From NCBI RefSeq assembly GCF_013393185.1, contig NZ_QJQX01000054.1:62001-126000 (forward strand): DNA of 64,000 nt, given 5' to 3'. The notes under the pieces were generated by a model. That model did not search any database. It was not told where the DNA came from and saw only the letters and a list, made by a program, of their open reading frames with translations. The stretch comes from Sphingobium lactosutens. GTDB taxonomy: Bacteria; Pseudomonadota; Alphaproteobacteria; Sphingomonadales; Sphingomonadaceae. The position numbers and the translations under genes were made by a program. This document shows positions 17,627 through 26,441 of the stretch, one piece after another (the stretch's first letter is position 1; each line of letters begins with the position of its first letter).

Positions 17627-18631
17627 TCAGCGCATCAACCCCATGGCGTCATAGGCCGCGCGCAGGGTCGGCTCGGCGGCGGCCGCTGCCCTGGCCGCGC
17701 CCTTGTCGAGGATCGCGTCGAGCGCGGCGTCGTCGGTGCGCAACTCCATGAACCGCTCGCGAATCGGGCGGAGCGTCTCTACCAGAACCTCGCCCAGCGC
17801 CGGCTTGAACGCGCCGAAGCCCTTGCCGGCAAATTCGGCGCAGACGGCATCCGGGGTCGTGCCCGACAGGGTGGCGTAGATGCCGACCAGATTGTTCGCT
17901 TCGGGACGGCCCGCCAGACCTTCGGCCGTTTCGGGCAGCGGTTCGGGGTCGGTCTTGGCCTTCTTCACCTTGGTCATGATGGCGTCGTCGTCATCGGTCA
18001 GGTTGATGCGGCTCATGTCGGACGGATCGGACTTGGACATTTTCGCCGTGCCGTCGCGCAGCGACATGATGCGCGCCGATTCCTTGGGGATGATCGGGGC
18101 GGGCATGGTGAAGAGGTCGACGCCGAAGTCGGTGTTGAACTTGGTCGCAATGTCGCGCGCCAGTTCCAGATGCTGCTTCTGATCCTCGCCCACCGGCACA
18201 TGGGTGGCGTTGTAGATCAGGATGTCGGCCGCCTGGAGCACCGGATAGACGAACAGGCCGATCGAGGCGCCCTCGCGATCCTTGCCGACCTTGTCCTTGA
18301 ACTGGGTCATGCGGTTGAGCCAGCCGATCCGCGCGGTGCCGTTGAGCAACCAGCACAGCTCGGCATGGGCGGGCACGCGCGCCTGGTTGAACAGGACCGA
18401 GCGATCCGGGTCGATCCCGGCGGCGACCAGCGCGGCGGCCATGTCGCGGACGTTGCGAATACGCTGCTCGCGCCCTTCATGGACGGTGATCGAGTGCATG
18501 TCGGCGAGGAAGAAGAAGCACTGGCTTTCGCTATCCATCTCATCCTGCATCCGCACCCAGTTGCGGATCGCGCCGAGGTAGTTGCCAAGGTGCAGATTGC
18601 CGGTGGGCTGGATGCCGGAAAGGACGCGCAT
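17627..18631 (-). CDS. trpS: Tryptophanyl-tRNA synthetase
   Basis: Charges tRNA-Trp with tryptophan. Class I synthetase of 334 residues with HLGN at 14-17 (HIGH equivalent) and KMSKS at about 196-200. Normal length. It starts 17 bases after the murJ stop, so the two are probably cotranscribed, as in other sphingomonads. Confidence 0.97.
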   Translation of the reverse strand: MRVLSGIQPTGNLHLGNYLGAIRNWVRMQDEMDSESQCFFFLADMHSITVHEGREQRIRNVRDMAAALVAAGIDPDRSVLFNQARVPAHAELCWLLNGTARIGWLNRMTQFKDKVGKDREGASIGLFVYPVLQAADILIYNATHVPVGEDQKQHLELARDIATKFNTDFGVDLFTMPAPIIPKESARIMSLRDGTAKMSKSDPSDMSRINLTDDDDAIMTKVKKAKTDPEPLPETAEGLAGRPEANNLVGIYATLSGTTPDAVCAEFAGKGFGAFKPALGEVLVETLRPIRERFMELRTDDAALDAILDKGAARAAAAAEPTLRAAYDAMGLMR

Positions 18632-18648
18632 TACTAGATCCGTTCTTC

Positions 18649-20223
18649 TCAGGTTGAACTTTTGCGGCGCATCAGCGCCTTGAGGTCGGACAGCCGATAG
18701 GCTCCCGTGACGAAGGACGCCAGCCCGTAAAGCGCCACGCCCGCGCCCACCAGCAGCGCCAGCGCCACATAGCGCTGGAACATCGCCCCGGTCAGCCAGG
18801 GATCGAGCAGATCCTCTCCGGCCCAGAGCGCAACGCCCATGATGAGCGCGGCGACGGCAAGGCGGGGGATGCGACGGCGTAGCCCGGCGTCGGCGGCGAA
18901 ATGGCCGCGCTTCACCAGCGTCGTATAGAGCATGGCGACATTGACGGTCGAGGAGAGCGCAGTAGCCAGCGGCGGCCCGATATGCCCCAATGTCGGTATC
19001 ATGGCGAGGTTGCCGACAATGTTGATGACGATCGACAGCATCGCGTAGCGCACCGGCGTCTTCGTGTCGCCGCGCGCATAATAACCGGGCGTCAACACCT
19101 TCACGAGGACATAGGAGGGCAGGCCGATCGAGAAGGCCGACAGCGCCCAGCCGCAGCGCATCGCATCCTCAGCCGTGAAGCGGCCATATTGGAACAGGCC
19201 GCGCACGATCGGTTCCGCCACGATCAGGAAGGCGACGGTGGCGGGTAGGGTCAGGAACAGGGCGAGTTCGATGCCTCTGTTCTGCGTCTCCATCGCGGCG
19301 GCGTCCTCGCCCTTCGACAACATGCGCGAGATGGTGGGGAGGAGGATGGTGCCAAGGCCGATGCCGATCAGGCCCAGCGGGAGCTGATTGAGGCGATCGG
19401 CATAATAGATATAGGTTATGGAACCCGAGGCCAGCAGCCAGCCCGACAGCGCGGTGGAGATCAGCAGGTTGATCTGCGACGCGCCAGCGCCCGCGGCGGC
19501 GGGGACGATCAGGCGCAGCAGTTCGCGCACATCCTTGTCGAGGCGCGGGCGCTTGAGCTTCATCGACACGCCCGCACGCTTGCACGCCCAGATCAGCCAC
19601 AGCAATTGCAGCGCGCCGCCGATCGTCACCGACATGGCCTGCACCCGCGCCGTCTCATATTCGTCGGCGCCATGGAAGAACCATAGCCCCGCGATCATCG
19701 CGACATTGAGCAGGATGGGGGCTGCGGCATTGACCCAGAATTTGTCGAGCGAATTGAGAATGCCGCCCAGCAGCGAGGCGAGGCTGATCAGCGCCAGATA
19801 GGGAATGGTGATGCGCGACAGGGTGACGGCGAAGGCGAATTGTTCGGCGCTCGGATTCTGGCGCGAAAAGCCGCCCGACAGCGCCCAGGTGATCGGCCAG
19901 GCGGCGGCGATCAGGAGGACGGTGAAGAGGATCAGGACCGGCAGCAGCACCGCCAGCGCACGCTCGGCAAAATCATAGCCGGCGGGAAGGCCGCCTTCGC
20001 CCGCCGCCTTTTTGTTGAAGAGCGGGATGAAAGCGGCGGAAAAGGCGCCCTCGGCAAAGAGTGCGCGGAACATGTTGGGCAGGCGGAAGGCGACGCCGTT
20101 GAAGGCGTCCGACGCGAAGCCCGCGCCGACATAGCGCGCCGCGAGCGAATCGCGCACCAGCGCCAGCACCCGGCTGGCGAGCGTCAGCCCGCCGACCGAG
20201 CCGAGGGCCTTGACCAGTTTCAT
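18649..20223 (-). CDS. murJ: Lipid II flippase MurJ
   Basis: Moves lipid II across the inner membrane for peptidoglycan synthesis. The 524-residue, MOP-superfamily protein has about 14 helices. The N-terminal SVGGLTLASRVLALVRD and FRLPNMFRALFAEGAFS are family signatures carrying the Arg residues needed for transport. The order murJ-trpS, with secB upstream on the same strand, is common in this group. Confidence 0.96.
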   Translation of the reverse strand: MKLVKALGSVGGLTLASRVLALVRDSLAARYVGAGFASDAFNGVAFRLPNMFRALFAEGAFSAAFIPLFNKKAAGEGGLPAGYDFAERALAVLLPVLILFTVLLIAAAWPITWALSGGFSRQNPSAEQFAFAVTLSRITIPYLALISLASLLGGILNSLDKFWVNAAAPILLNVAMIAGLWFFHGADEYETARVQAMSVTIGGALQLLWLIWACKRAGVSMKLKRPRLDKDVRELLRLIVPAAAGAGASQINLLISTALSGWLLASGSITYIYYADRLNQLPLGLIGIGLGTILLPTISRMLSKGEDAAAMETQNRGIELALFLTLPATVAFLIVAEPIVRGLFQYGRFTAEDAMRCGWALSAFSIGLPSYVLVKVLTPGYYARGDTKTPVRYAMLSIVINIVGNLAMIPTLGHIGPPLATALSSTVNVAMLYTTLVKRGHFAADAGLRRRIPRLAVAALIMGVALWAGEDLLDPWLTGAMFQRYVALALLVGAGVALYGLASFVTGAYRLSDLKALMRRKSST

Positions 20224-20250
20224 GGTCCAATCCCTCCGAAAGATAAAATC

Positions 20251-20361
20251 CGTTCGCCCTGAGTAGCCACTGAGCGAAGTCGAAGTGGCGTATCGAAGGG
20301 CAATTGCGCGGATGCTTCGATACGGGCCTTCGGCAAGCTCAGTCCCTACTCAGCACGAACG
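20251..20361. repeat. Long imperfect inverted repeat between secB and murJ
   Basis: Outer arms CGTTCGCCCTGAGTAG (20251-20266) and CTACTCAGCACGAACG (20346-20361) pair with two mismatches, and inner arms GTATCGAAG and CTTCGATAC extend the structure. This is the extragenic TGAG/TCGAAG-type palindrome also seen in fragments at 35205 and 39760. Confidence 0.7.
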
Positions 20362-20376
20362 GTTCTGCGAATTGGA

Positions 20377-20895
20377 TCAGGCGTGACCGGCCGGCTCGCC
20401 CGAGGTCACTTCCATCTGCTGCGCCTGCTGGAGATAGAGCGCGCCGAAATCGATCGGGTCGAGCAGCAGCGGCGGGAAGCCGCCGTCGCGAATCGCGTCG
20501 GCCAGCACGCGGCGGGCGAAGGGGAAGATGAGGCGCGGCGCTTCGGCCAGCATGAAGGGCTGGATCTGATCCTCGGGCACGTTGCGCATGCCGAACAGCG
20601 CGGCATAGACCAGCTCGACGGCGAAGGCGGTGCCCTGCGGCGCGATGGCCTTGACCTCGATCTTCAGCGCGACTTCCAGCACTTCGTCACCGACCTTGTC
20701 GGCGCCGATGTTGAACTGGACGTCGATCTGCGGCTGGTCCTGCCATTGGTAGACGGCCGGTGCGTTCGGATTTTCGAACGACATATCCTTCACATACTGG
20801 CTGATCAGCGCGATCTGCGGCGCGGTGTCCGCACCATTGCCGGTGTTGATGCCGGAATTGATGGTGGTGGTGATGGTGTCGGCTTCGTCGGCCAT
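20377..20895 (-). CDS. secB: Protein-export chaperone SecB
   Basis: Tetrameric chaperone that keeps preproteins unfolded and hands them to SecA. The 172-residue protein has QYVKDMSFENPNAP, the acidic strand region and LLLDPIDFGALY. The ATG at 20895 matches family length; the open frame upstream to 20946 was discarded. Divergent from timA, an arrangement common in sphingomonads. Confidence 0.97.
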   Translation of the reverse strand: MADEADTITTTINSGINTGNGADTAPQIALISQYVKDMSFENPNAPAVYQWQDQPQIDVQFNIGADKVGDEVLEVALKIEVKAIAPQGTAFAVELVYAALFGMRNVPEDQIQPFMLAEAPRLIFPFARRVLADAIRDGGFPPLLLDPIDFGALYLQQAQQMEVTSGEPAGHA

Positions 20896-21078
20896 GCTCT
20901 CTACCTTGGCTTTCGCTGTTGGCCCGCGACAGGAAGCCGCCGGCAATGTTGACCCGCGCGCTTAGCAGGGGCGCAAAGGCAGGGCAATGGTGGCTCCCCC
21001 ATGCGCACTATTTGAAGTTGGCGACAAACATGCCTATGTTGGCAGGAACATTGTCCCACGCAAAGGGTATAGCTTTCC

Positions 21079-21732
21079 GTGTATGTGATCGTCATCCTCG
21101 CCATGATCGCCGGTTTTCTGGCGCTGCGGCTCTATTCCGTGCTGGGCAAGCGCACCGGCCACGAGCAGGAGCCTGCGCTGCGCCCGGCCGATGAACGCGC
21201 CAAGGTGACGGTGCTGCAACCCGGCCCGGTCGCCCAGAATAGCGGCGATTCGGTGCGGCTGGCCGAAGGGCTGATCGCGCCCGGCGCCGAAACCGGCGTG
21301 CGTGCGCTGATCGCATCCGACCGCAGCTTCGACGTGCCCCAGTTCGTGGATGGCGCCAAGAGCGCCTACAAGATGGTGCTGGAAGCCTTTTGGCGCGGCG
21401 ATCGCGACGAACTGGCCTGGCTGTGCGACGCCGACGTGCTGGCCTCCTTCGAGGAAGCGATCGCGGCGCGCGAAGCGGAGGGCCATGTGCTCGACAACCG
21501 GCTGGTGCGCATCGAAAAGGCGCAGATTATCGAGGCGTCGGTCAATGGCCGCGTGGCCGAAGTGGCGCTGCGGTTCGAAGCCGACATCGCCGCCGTCACT
21601 CGCGACAAGGACGGCAATGTCGTCGCCGGTTCGCTGACCGACGCGATCGGCACCAAGGATATCTGGACCTTCACCCGCGACGTCCGCAGCGCGGACCCGA
21701 ACTGGAAGCTCAGCGAAACCGACGAAGCATGA
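21079..21732 (+). CDS. timA: Tim44/TimA family adaptor protein
   Basis: A 217-residue inner-membrane protein: one N-terminal helix (residues 2-18), then a Tim44-like domain at about 88-215. In mitochondria Tim44 anchors Hsp70 at the import channel; the bacterial homologue's role is not established. The GTG start at 21079 is chosen because it gives the complete helix. It leads a compact plus-strand group with mltA (19-base gap) and an Smr gene. Confidence 0.85.
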   Translation: MYVIVILAMIAGFLALRLYSVLGKRTGHEQEPALRPADERAKVTVLQPGPVAQNSGDSVRLAEGLIAPGAETGVRALIASDRSFDVPQFVDGAKSAYKMVLEAFWRGDRDELAWLCDADVLASFEEAIAAREAEGHVLDNRLVRIEKAQIIEASVNGRVAEVALRFEADIAAVTRDKDGNVVAGSLTDAIGTKDIWTFTRDVRSADPNWKLSETDEA

Positions 21733-21751
21733 TTCCGGGCTTGATCGGCGC

Positions 21752-23005
21752 ATGATTCATCGCAAATCGGGGGCTGCGCTGCTGGCGGCGCTGATGCTGT
21801 CTGCCTGCGCGGGCGGCGTGATCCCGCCATCGACGGGCGGCCCGGCGCCGACGCGCCCCGTGCCGTCGGGCGACACTGCCACCCGCCCGACGCCCGCCAC
21901 GCCCCGTCCCGCCTTGCCGGTGGAAGCGCCGACCGAGCCTGCGCTCGACCAGAGCACGGCGGCGGGCCTGGGCGTCACGCCCGGACCGGATATTGCCAGC
22001 CTGATCCCGTCGGGCGAACGCGCGCGCGCCGCGCTTCAGGCTTTCCGCCTGTCCTGCCCCACCCTCATGCGCCGCACCGACCAGAGCGGCCTGACGCGCG
22101 GGTCGGACTGGAACAGCAGTTGCGCCGCAGCATCGAGCTGGCCCGAGGCATCGGCGAGCGAATTCTTCTCCCGCTATTTCGAGGCGGTGCAGGTCGGCGA
22201 GGGCAAGGCCTTCGTCACCGGCTATTATGAACCGGAAATCGGCGGATCGCGTACCCGCCAGCTGGGCTATCAGGTGCCGATCTACCGCCGCCCCAACGAC
22301 CTGATCGACGTCGATCTCGGCCAGTTCAGCGACGCGCTCAAGGGCAAGTCGATCCGCGGCAAGGTGAACGGCAGCAAGTTCGTCCCCTATGACGAACGCA
22401 GCCAGATCGTCAGCGGATCGCTCGCCGGGCGCGGGCTGGAACTGGCGTGGGCGGCCGATCCGGTGGAATTCTTCTTCCTGCAGGTGCAGGGCAGCGGCCG
22501 GCTCAACCTGCCCGACGGCGGGGTGATGCGCATCGGCTATGATGGGCAGAATGGCCGCGACTATACCGGCATCGGCAAGCTGATGAAGGATCGCGGTCTG
22601 ATCCAGGCCGGATCGATGCAGGACATCATGCAATATCTGCGCGCCAACCCGGCCGAGGGCGCCGTGATCATGAACGAGAATAAGAGCTTCGTCTTCTTCC
22701 GCGAATTGACCGGCGCGGGGCCGCTGGGGGCGCTGGGCGTGCCAGTGACGCCCGAAGCCACCGTTGCGGCCGACCCCAAGTTCATTCCGCTCGGCGCGCC
22801 GGTGCTGCTCTCGCTCGACCGCGCCGAACCCAATGGCATCTGGATCGCGCAGGATACGGGCGGCGCGATCAAGGGCGCCAACCGATTCGACAGCTTCTGG
22901 GGGGCGGGCGCCCGCGCCCGCGGCATTGCCGGGGGCATGTCGGCACGCGGCAGCGCCCTCATCCTGCTGCCGATCGGATCGGCGGCCCGGCTTTCCCGCC
23001 CCTGA
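21752..23005 (+). CDS. mltA: Membrane-bound lytic murein transglycosylase A
   Basis: Lipoprotein that cleaves the glycan strands of peptidoglycan. The lipobox LSAC puts the lipidated Cys at residue 19, followed by a Pro/Thr-rich linker to about residue 65. The MltA domain includes TGYYEPEIGGSRT, and the C-terminal 3D domain includes GVPVTPEAT and WIAQDTGGAIKGANRFD with the catalytic Asp. 417 residues, normal for alphaproteobacteria. Confidence 0.93.
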   Translation: MIHRKSGAALLAALMLSACAGGVIPPSTGGPAPTRPVPSGDTATRPTPATPRPALPVEAPTEPALDQSTAAGLGVTPGPDIASLIPSGERARAALQAFRLSCPTLMRRTDQSGLTRGSDWNSSCAAASSWPEASASEFFSRYFEAVQVGEGKAFVTGYYEPEIGGSRTRQLGYQVPIYRRPNDLIDVDLGQFSDALKGKSIRGKVNGSKFVPYDERSQIVSGSLAGRGLELAWAADPVEFFFLQVQGSGRLNLPDGGVMRIGYDGQNGRDYTGIGKLMKDRGLIQAGSMQDIMQYLRANPAEGAVIMNENKSFVFFRELTGAGPLGALGVPVTPEATVAADPKFIPLGAPVLLSLDRAEPNGIWIAQDTGGAIKGANRFDSFWGAGARARGIAGGMSARGSALILLPIGSAARLSRP

Positions 23006-23015
23006 CGACCGGACC

Positions 23016-23555
23016 ATGGTCCGGCGCCGGCTCACCAACGAGGAAGAGGCGCTCTGGGACGCGCTGACGCGATCGGTGCGGCCGCTGCGCCCCGGCCAGC
23101 CGCGCCGCGCGGCCGTGTCCGCCACGCCGATGCCGCTGCCGCCCGCCAGAACAGGGTTAACGCCGCAGGCGCGCCCGGCCCCTCCGCCCAAACCCGCCCC
23201 GACCCCCGCGGCCATGCTCGATTCCAGCTGGGAGCGACGAATCCGTAGCGGCAATCTGGCGCCGGAAATGAGCATCGACCTGCATGGCCACAGCCTGGCT
23301 GCGGCGCACAACAGGCTTAACCAGGCGCTGGCCCAAGCGCTGGCGCAGGATGCGCGGACCTTGCTGGTCGTTACCGGAAAGCCGCCGAAAAATAGCGCTA
23401 CCATGGGCAGCGCCCGGCGCGGCGCGATTCGCGGCGAGATCGGGCACTGGCTGGAAACAAGTCCTTATGCCGACCGCATCGCCAGTGTTCGCGTCGCCCA
23501 TCCCCGCCATGGCGGCGATGGTGCGATCTACCTGATTTTGCGTCGCAAAAAATAA
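23016..23555 (+). CDS. Smr/MutS2-type endonuclease domain protein
   Basis: A 179-residue protein: a Pro/Ala-rich N-terminal half, then an Smr domain from about residue 85 with IDLHGHSLAAA, LLVVTGK and a closing AHPRHGGDGAIYLILRR. Smr domains nick DNA or RNA. The gene begins 10 bases after mltA and is probably cotranscribed. The same timA-mltA-smr trio recurs in sphingomonads. Confidence 0.88.
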   Translation: MVRRRLTNEEEALWDALTRSVRPLRPGQPRRAAVSATPMPLPPARTGLTPQARPAPPPKPAPTPAAMLDSSWERRIRSGNLAPEMSIDLHGHSLAAAHNRLNQALAQALAQDARTLLVVTGKPPKNSATMGSARRGAIRGEIGHWLETSPYADRIASVRVAHPRHGGDGAIYLILRRKK

Positions 23556-23649
23556 CGGCTTCCGTTCGACTTGCTGATCCTTTCTTAACCACTGTCCTTC
23601 ATATCCGATGGATCGGGCTCCATCGGAGCGGCAATCGGGCGGGAGACGA

Positions 23650-25335
23650 ATGCAGGGCGTGACGTTGAAAAGCCGCGCCGCTGCCTTCGCCTGTGCCGCG
23701 GGGGCGCTGGTGTTCATCCTGTCGCTGGTGCTGGGCTATACGCCGGGCCAGGAGGACGACCTGATGCAGGTCGGCCGCGCCCTCATCATCGCCATATTGT
23801 GCGGGACCATGAGCTGGGCTTCGGCGAGCCGGTCCATGGCCGCCACCGCCAGCGCGATCGACATCGCCACCGAAAGACTGGTGTCGGCCGCCCATGGCGA
23901 CCTGCAATCGCCCGTCCCGAAAGACATTGGCGGCGAGCTGCCCGAACTGTCGGTGGCGATGGAAAGCCTGTTCAGCCAGGTGCGGACCAATCTCGACCAT
24001 GTGCAGACGCTCGCCCTGTTCGATCAGGTCACGGGCCTGGCCAATCGCACCAGTTTCTGCCGCCAGGTCGAGCGCCATCTGGCCGAACGGACCGACGCCG
24101 GCATGGCCGCGCTCTTCTTCATCGACCTGGACGGGTTCAAGGGCGTGAACGACACGCTGGGCCATGCGGCGGGCGACCAGTTGCTGGCCCGCGTCGCCGG
24201 CCGCCTGCGCGAAGTGGTGATGGCGCAGGTCAGCAACGGCACCGGCGATGCCGTAATCGGCCGTCTCGCCGGCGACGAATTCACCCTGTTCTTCCCGACC
24301 CTGCCGGGCCGCAGCGCCGCATCGCGGATCGCGCGCGCGATCCAGTTCGCGCTGAGCGAGCGGTTCGACCTTGGCAGCCAGCATGTCGAACTGGGCGCGT
24401 CGATCGGCATCGCCTGCTATCCCGAGCATGGCGACACGCTTTCGGCGCTGCTGCGCGCCGCCGACATCGCCATGTATCATGCCAAGCATGAAGGGCGCGG
24501 GCGGGCGGAAATCTATACTGCCGAACTGGCGCTGGAAGCGGCCGACCGCGCCGAACTGGAACGCGAACTGCTGCTGGGGCTGCAACGCGACGAGTTTCTG
24601 CTGGAATTCCAGCCGCAGATCGACATCGGCAGCGGCCGTGCCGTCGCCGCCGAGGCGCTGGTGCGCTGGGCGCATCCCGAACGCGACCTGGTGATGCCGG
24701 GCGCCTTCGTACCGATCGCGGAGGAAAGCGGCGCGATCGTCGCGCTGGGCGACTGGGTGATGAGCCGCGTCTGCGAGACCGCGGCGCGCTGGGCGCAGGC
24801 CGGCATCGACCAGCGCATCGCCGTCAACATCAGCACGCGCGAACTGGCGCAGGCGGACTTTTTCCTGCGCCTGCGCCACGCCATGGCGACGCATGAGGCG
24901 CCGCCCGCCATGCTGGAACTGGAAATCACCGAATCGCTCGCCATGGACATGGAGCCGCGCATATTGGGCCAGCTGCGCGCGCTGCGCGAAGAGGGCGTGC
25001 AGATCGCCATCGACGATTTCGGGACGGGCTATTCCAACCTCGCGCGACTGAAGGAACTGCCGGTCGACCGGGTGAAGATCGACCGCAGTCTGGTCCGCGA
25101 TATCGCGACCTCAGCCGAGGCGCGGACGATATGCAGCGCGGTCGTCGGTCTGGTCCAGGGGCTGGGCATGGAAGTGGTGGTCGAAGGAATTGAGAGCGAG
25201 GCGCAGATGGATGTGCTGCGGGTGATCGGCTGCTCGCTGTTCCAGGGCTATCACCTCGCCATGCCGAGCCGCGAGCAAGCCTATCTCGACCGCTTCGCCC
25301 CGCCGATGACCATGCGGGAACAGCGCAGCCTCTGA
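23650..25335 (+). CDS. GGDEF/EAL bifunctional c-di-GMP protein
   Basis: A 561-residue membrane protein. Two N-terminal helices (about 8-30 and 42-58) and a short HAMP-like linker precede a GGDEF domain whose signature reads RLAGDEF (first Gly replaced by Ala, codon at 24268), and an EAL domain with intact EALVRW, NIS, EITES, DDFGTGYSNL, KIDR and VVEGIE motifs. The phosphodiesterase half should be active; AGDEF forms can still be cyclases in some proteins. The ATG at 23650 with GGGAGAC upstream was chosen over 23608. Monocistronic. Confidence 0.88.
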   Translation: MQGVTLKSRAAAFACAAGALVFILSLVLGYTPGQEDDLMQVGRALIIAILCGTMSWASASRSMAATASAIDIATERLVSAAHGDLQSPVPKDIGGELPELSVAMESLFSQVRTNLDHVQTLALFDQVTGLANRTSFCRQVERHLAERTDAGMAALFFIDLDGFKGVNDTLGHAAGDQLLARVAGRLREVVMAQVSNGTGDAVIGRLAGDEFTLFFPTLPGRSAASRIARAIQFALSERFDLGSQHVELGASIGIACYPEHGDTLSALLRAADIAMYHAKHEGRGRAEIYTAELALEAADRAELERELLLGLQRDEFLLEFQPQIDIGSGRAVAAEALVRWAHPERDLVMPGAFVPIAEESGAIVALGDWVMSRVCETAARWAQAGIDQRIAVNISTRELAQADFFLRLRHAMATHEAPPAMLELEITESLAMDMEPRILGQLRALREEGVQIAIDDFGTGYSNLARLKELPVDRVKIDRSLVRDIATSAEARTICSAVVGLVQGLGMEVVVEGIESEAQMDVLRVIGCSLFQGYHLAMPSREQAYLDRFAPPMTMREQRSL

Positions 25336-25449
25336 TCGAGCGGCAAGAGCGCCCCGAATATTGCGTACCGGCAGTGCCTTGGCCGTTGGGACGAGGCGGG
25401 ATGACGGGAAAGGTGGGGAACGGGCGGTCGGCCTTCAGGCCCGCGCCCG

Positions 25450-26334
25450 TCATTCCTGCAATGTCTTCTCCAGCGCCGCTTCCGCGCGCGTCGCATAGTC
25501 GCGGCAGGCGGCCGGATCGGCGAAGGGATGGGGCGTGCTTGTCTTGGCCAGTCTGGCCAGCCGGTCGGCATCGCTATCACGCGGATGCGAGGCGATCAGC
25601 ATGTCGCAGGGCATCGCCTTCACCCGCGCGAAGCTGGTGCGGAAGGCGTCGACGAAGCGCCGGTGCGCCGGATCGGCAAAGCGCCAGCCATCGGCCGCGA
25701 TCGGATTGAGGCTGGCGGCGAAGACGATCGTCCTGCAATCCTTCCCCTCGCAGCTTTTCCAGCTCCAGCTCATGCTGCCCAGCGTATGGCCCGGCGTGCC
25801 ATGGGCGGTAACGGCGACGTCGCCCAGCCGGACCCGCTCGCCATCACGCACCGCGCGCAGCTTGGTGACGCCCGGAAACCGCTCCAGCCAGCCGGCTTGC
25901 GGGTCTTCGGGATCGCCTCCGCCCTGCCGCAATATGGCGGCGGCAGGCGCGCTGGCGATCACGGTTGCGCCGCTGTCCCGCGCCAGGGCGGCAATGCCAC
26001 CGGCATGGTCGAAATGCGGTTCGGTGCTGAGGATCAGCTTCACCTGTTTGATCGAGAAGCCGAGCTGGCGGATCTTCACCTCGATATCCTCCACCGCCTG
26101 CGGCACCGCGCCGTCGATCAGGATCAGCCCCGCGCTGGTGTGGATCAGCGCCACGTTCAGCCCGCCAAAGCCGACCAGATAGGTCTGCCCATGGAGCCGC
26201 ACCGGTGGCTGCGGCGCCAGCCAGCGCTTCGCGGAGTCGGGCGCGATCGGGCGCGTCAGTGGATCGTCCGGTTTGCCCGCGCCCATCGCCATCATCCCAG
26301 CCAGGCTAATAGCCAGCACCGCCACTTTCCGCAT
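25450..26334 (-). CDS. Subclass B3 metallo-beta-lactamase, Glu116 variant
   Basis: Secreted zinc hydrolase of 294 residues with a signal peptide (1-20). Zinc residues: the usual HxHxDH reads ExHxDH (Glu105, His107, Asp109, His110), with His183 in GTPGHTLGS and His250 in ASHPR. Cys195/Cys200 and Cys243/Cys277 have the spacing of the B3 disulfides 208-213 and 256-290. Glu in place of His116 defines the rare B3-E type, known (from memory) in SIE-1 of Sphingobium indicum. It should hydrolyse beta-lactams, though strength cannot be predicted. It is divergent from a LysR regulator, like ampR-bla pairs. Confidence 0.9.
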   Translation of the reverse strand: MRKVAVLAISLAGMMAMGAGKPDDPLTRPIAPDSAKRWLAPQPPVRLHGQTYLVGFGGLNVALIHTSAGLILIDGAVPQAVEDIEVKIRQLGFSIKQVKLILSTEPHFDHAGGIAALARDSGATVIASAPAAAILRQGGGDPEDPQAGWLERFPGVTKLRAVRDGERVRLGDVAVTAHGTPGHTLGSMSWSWKSCEGKDCRTIVFAASLNPIAADGWRFADPAHRRFVDAFRTSFARVKAMPCDMLIASHPRDSDADRLARLAKTSTPHPFADPAACRDYATRAEAALEKTLQE

Positions 26335-26358
26335 GATTTCGCCTCCTCCTTGGTATGA

Positions 26359-26383
26359 AGGCTAAGCTGCCTTGCCGTAGCCT
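26359..26383. promoter_or_regulatory. Candidate LysR operator between lactamase and regulator
   Basis: Perfect inverted repeat AGGCTA (26359-26364), 13-base gap, TAGCCT (26378-26383), in the 107-base divergent space. A further half site AGGCT lies at 26418. The size fits a LysR-type dimer site; inference only. Confidence 0.5.
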
Positions 26384-26441
26384 CAACGACAAAGCATGAT
26401 TTCTCGACAGAGCCATTAGGCTGACTTATGCCTGCATCCCC

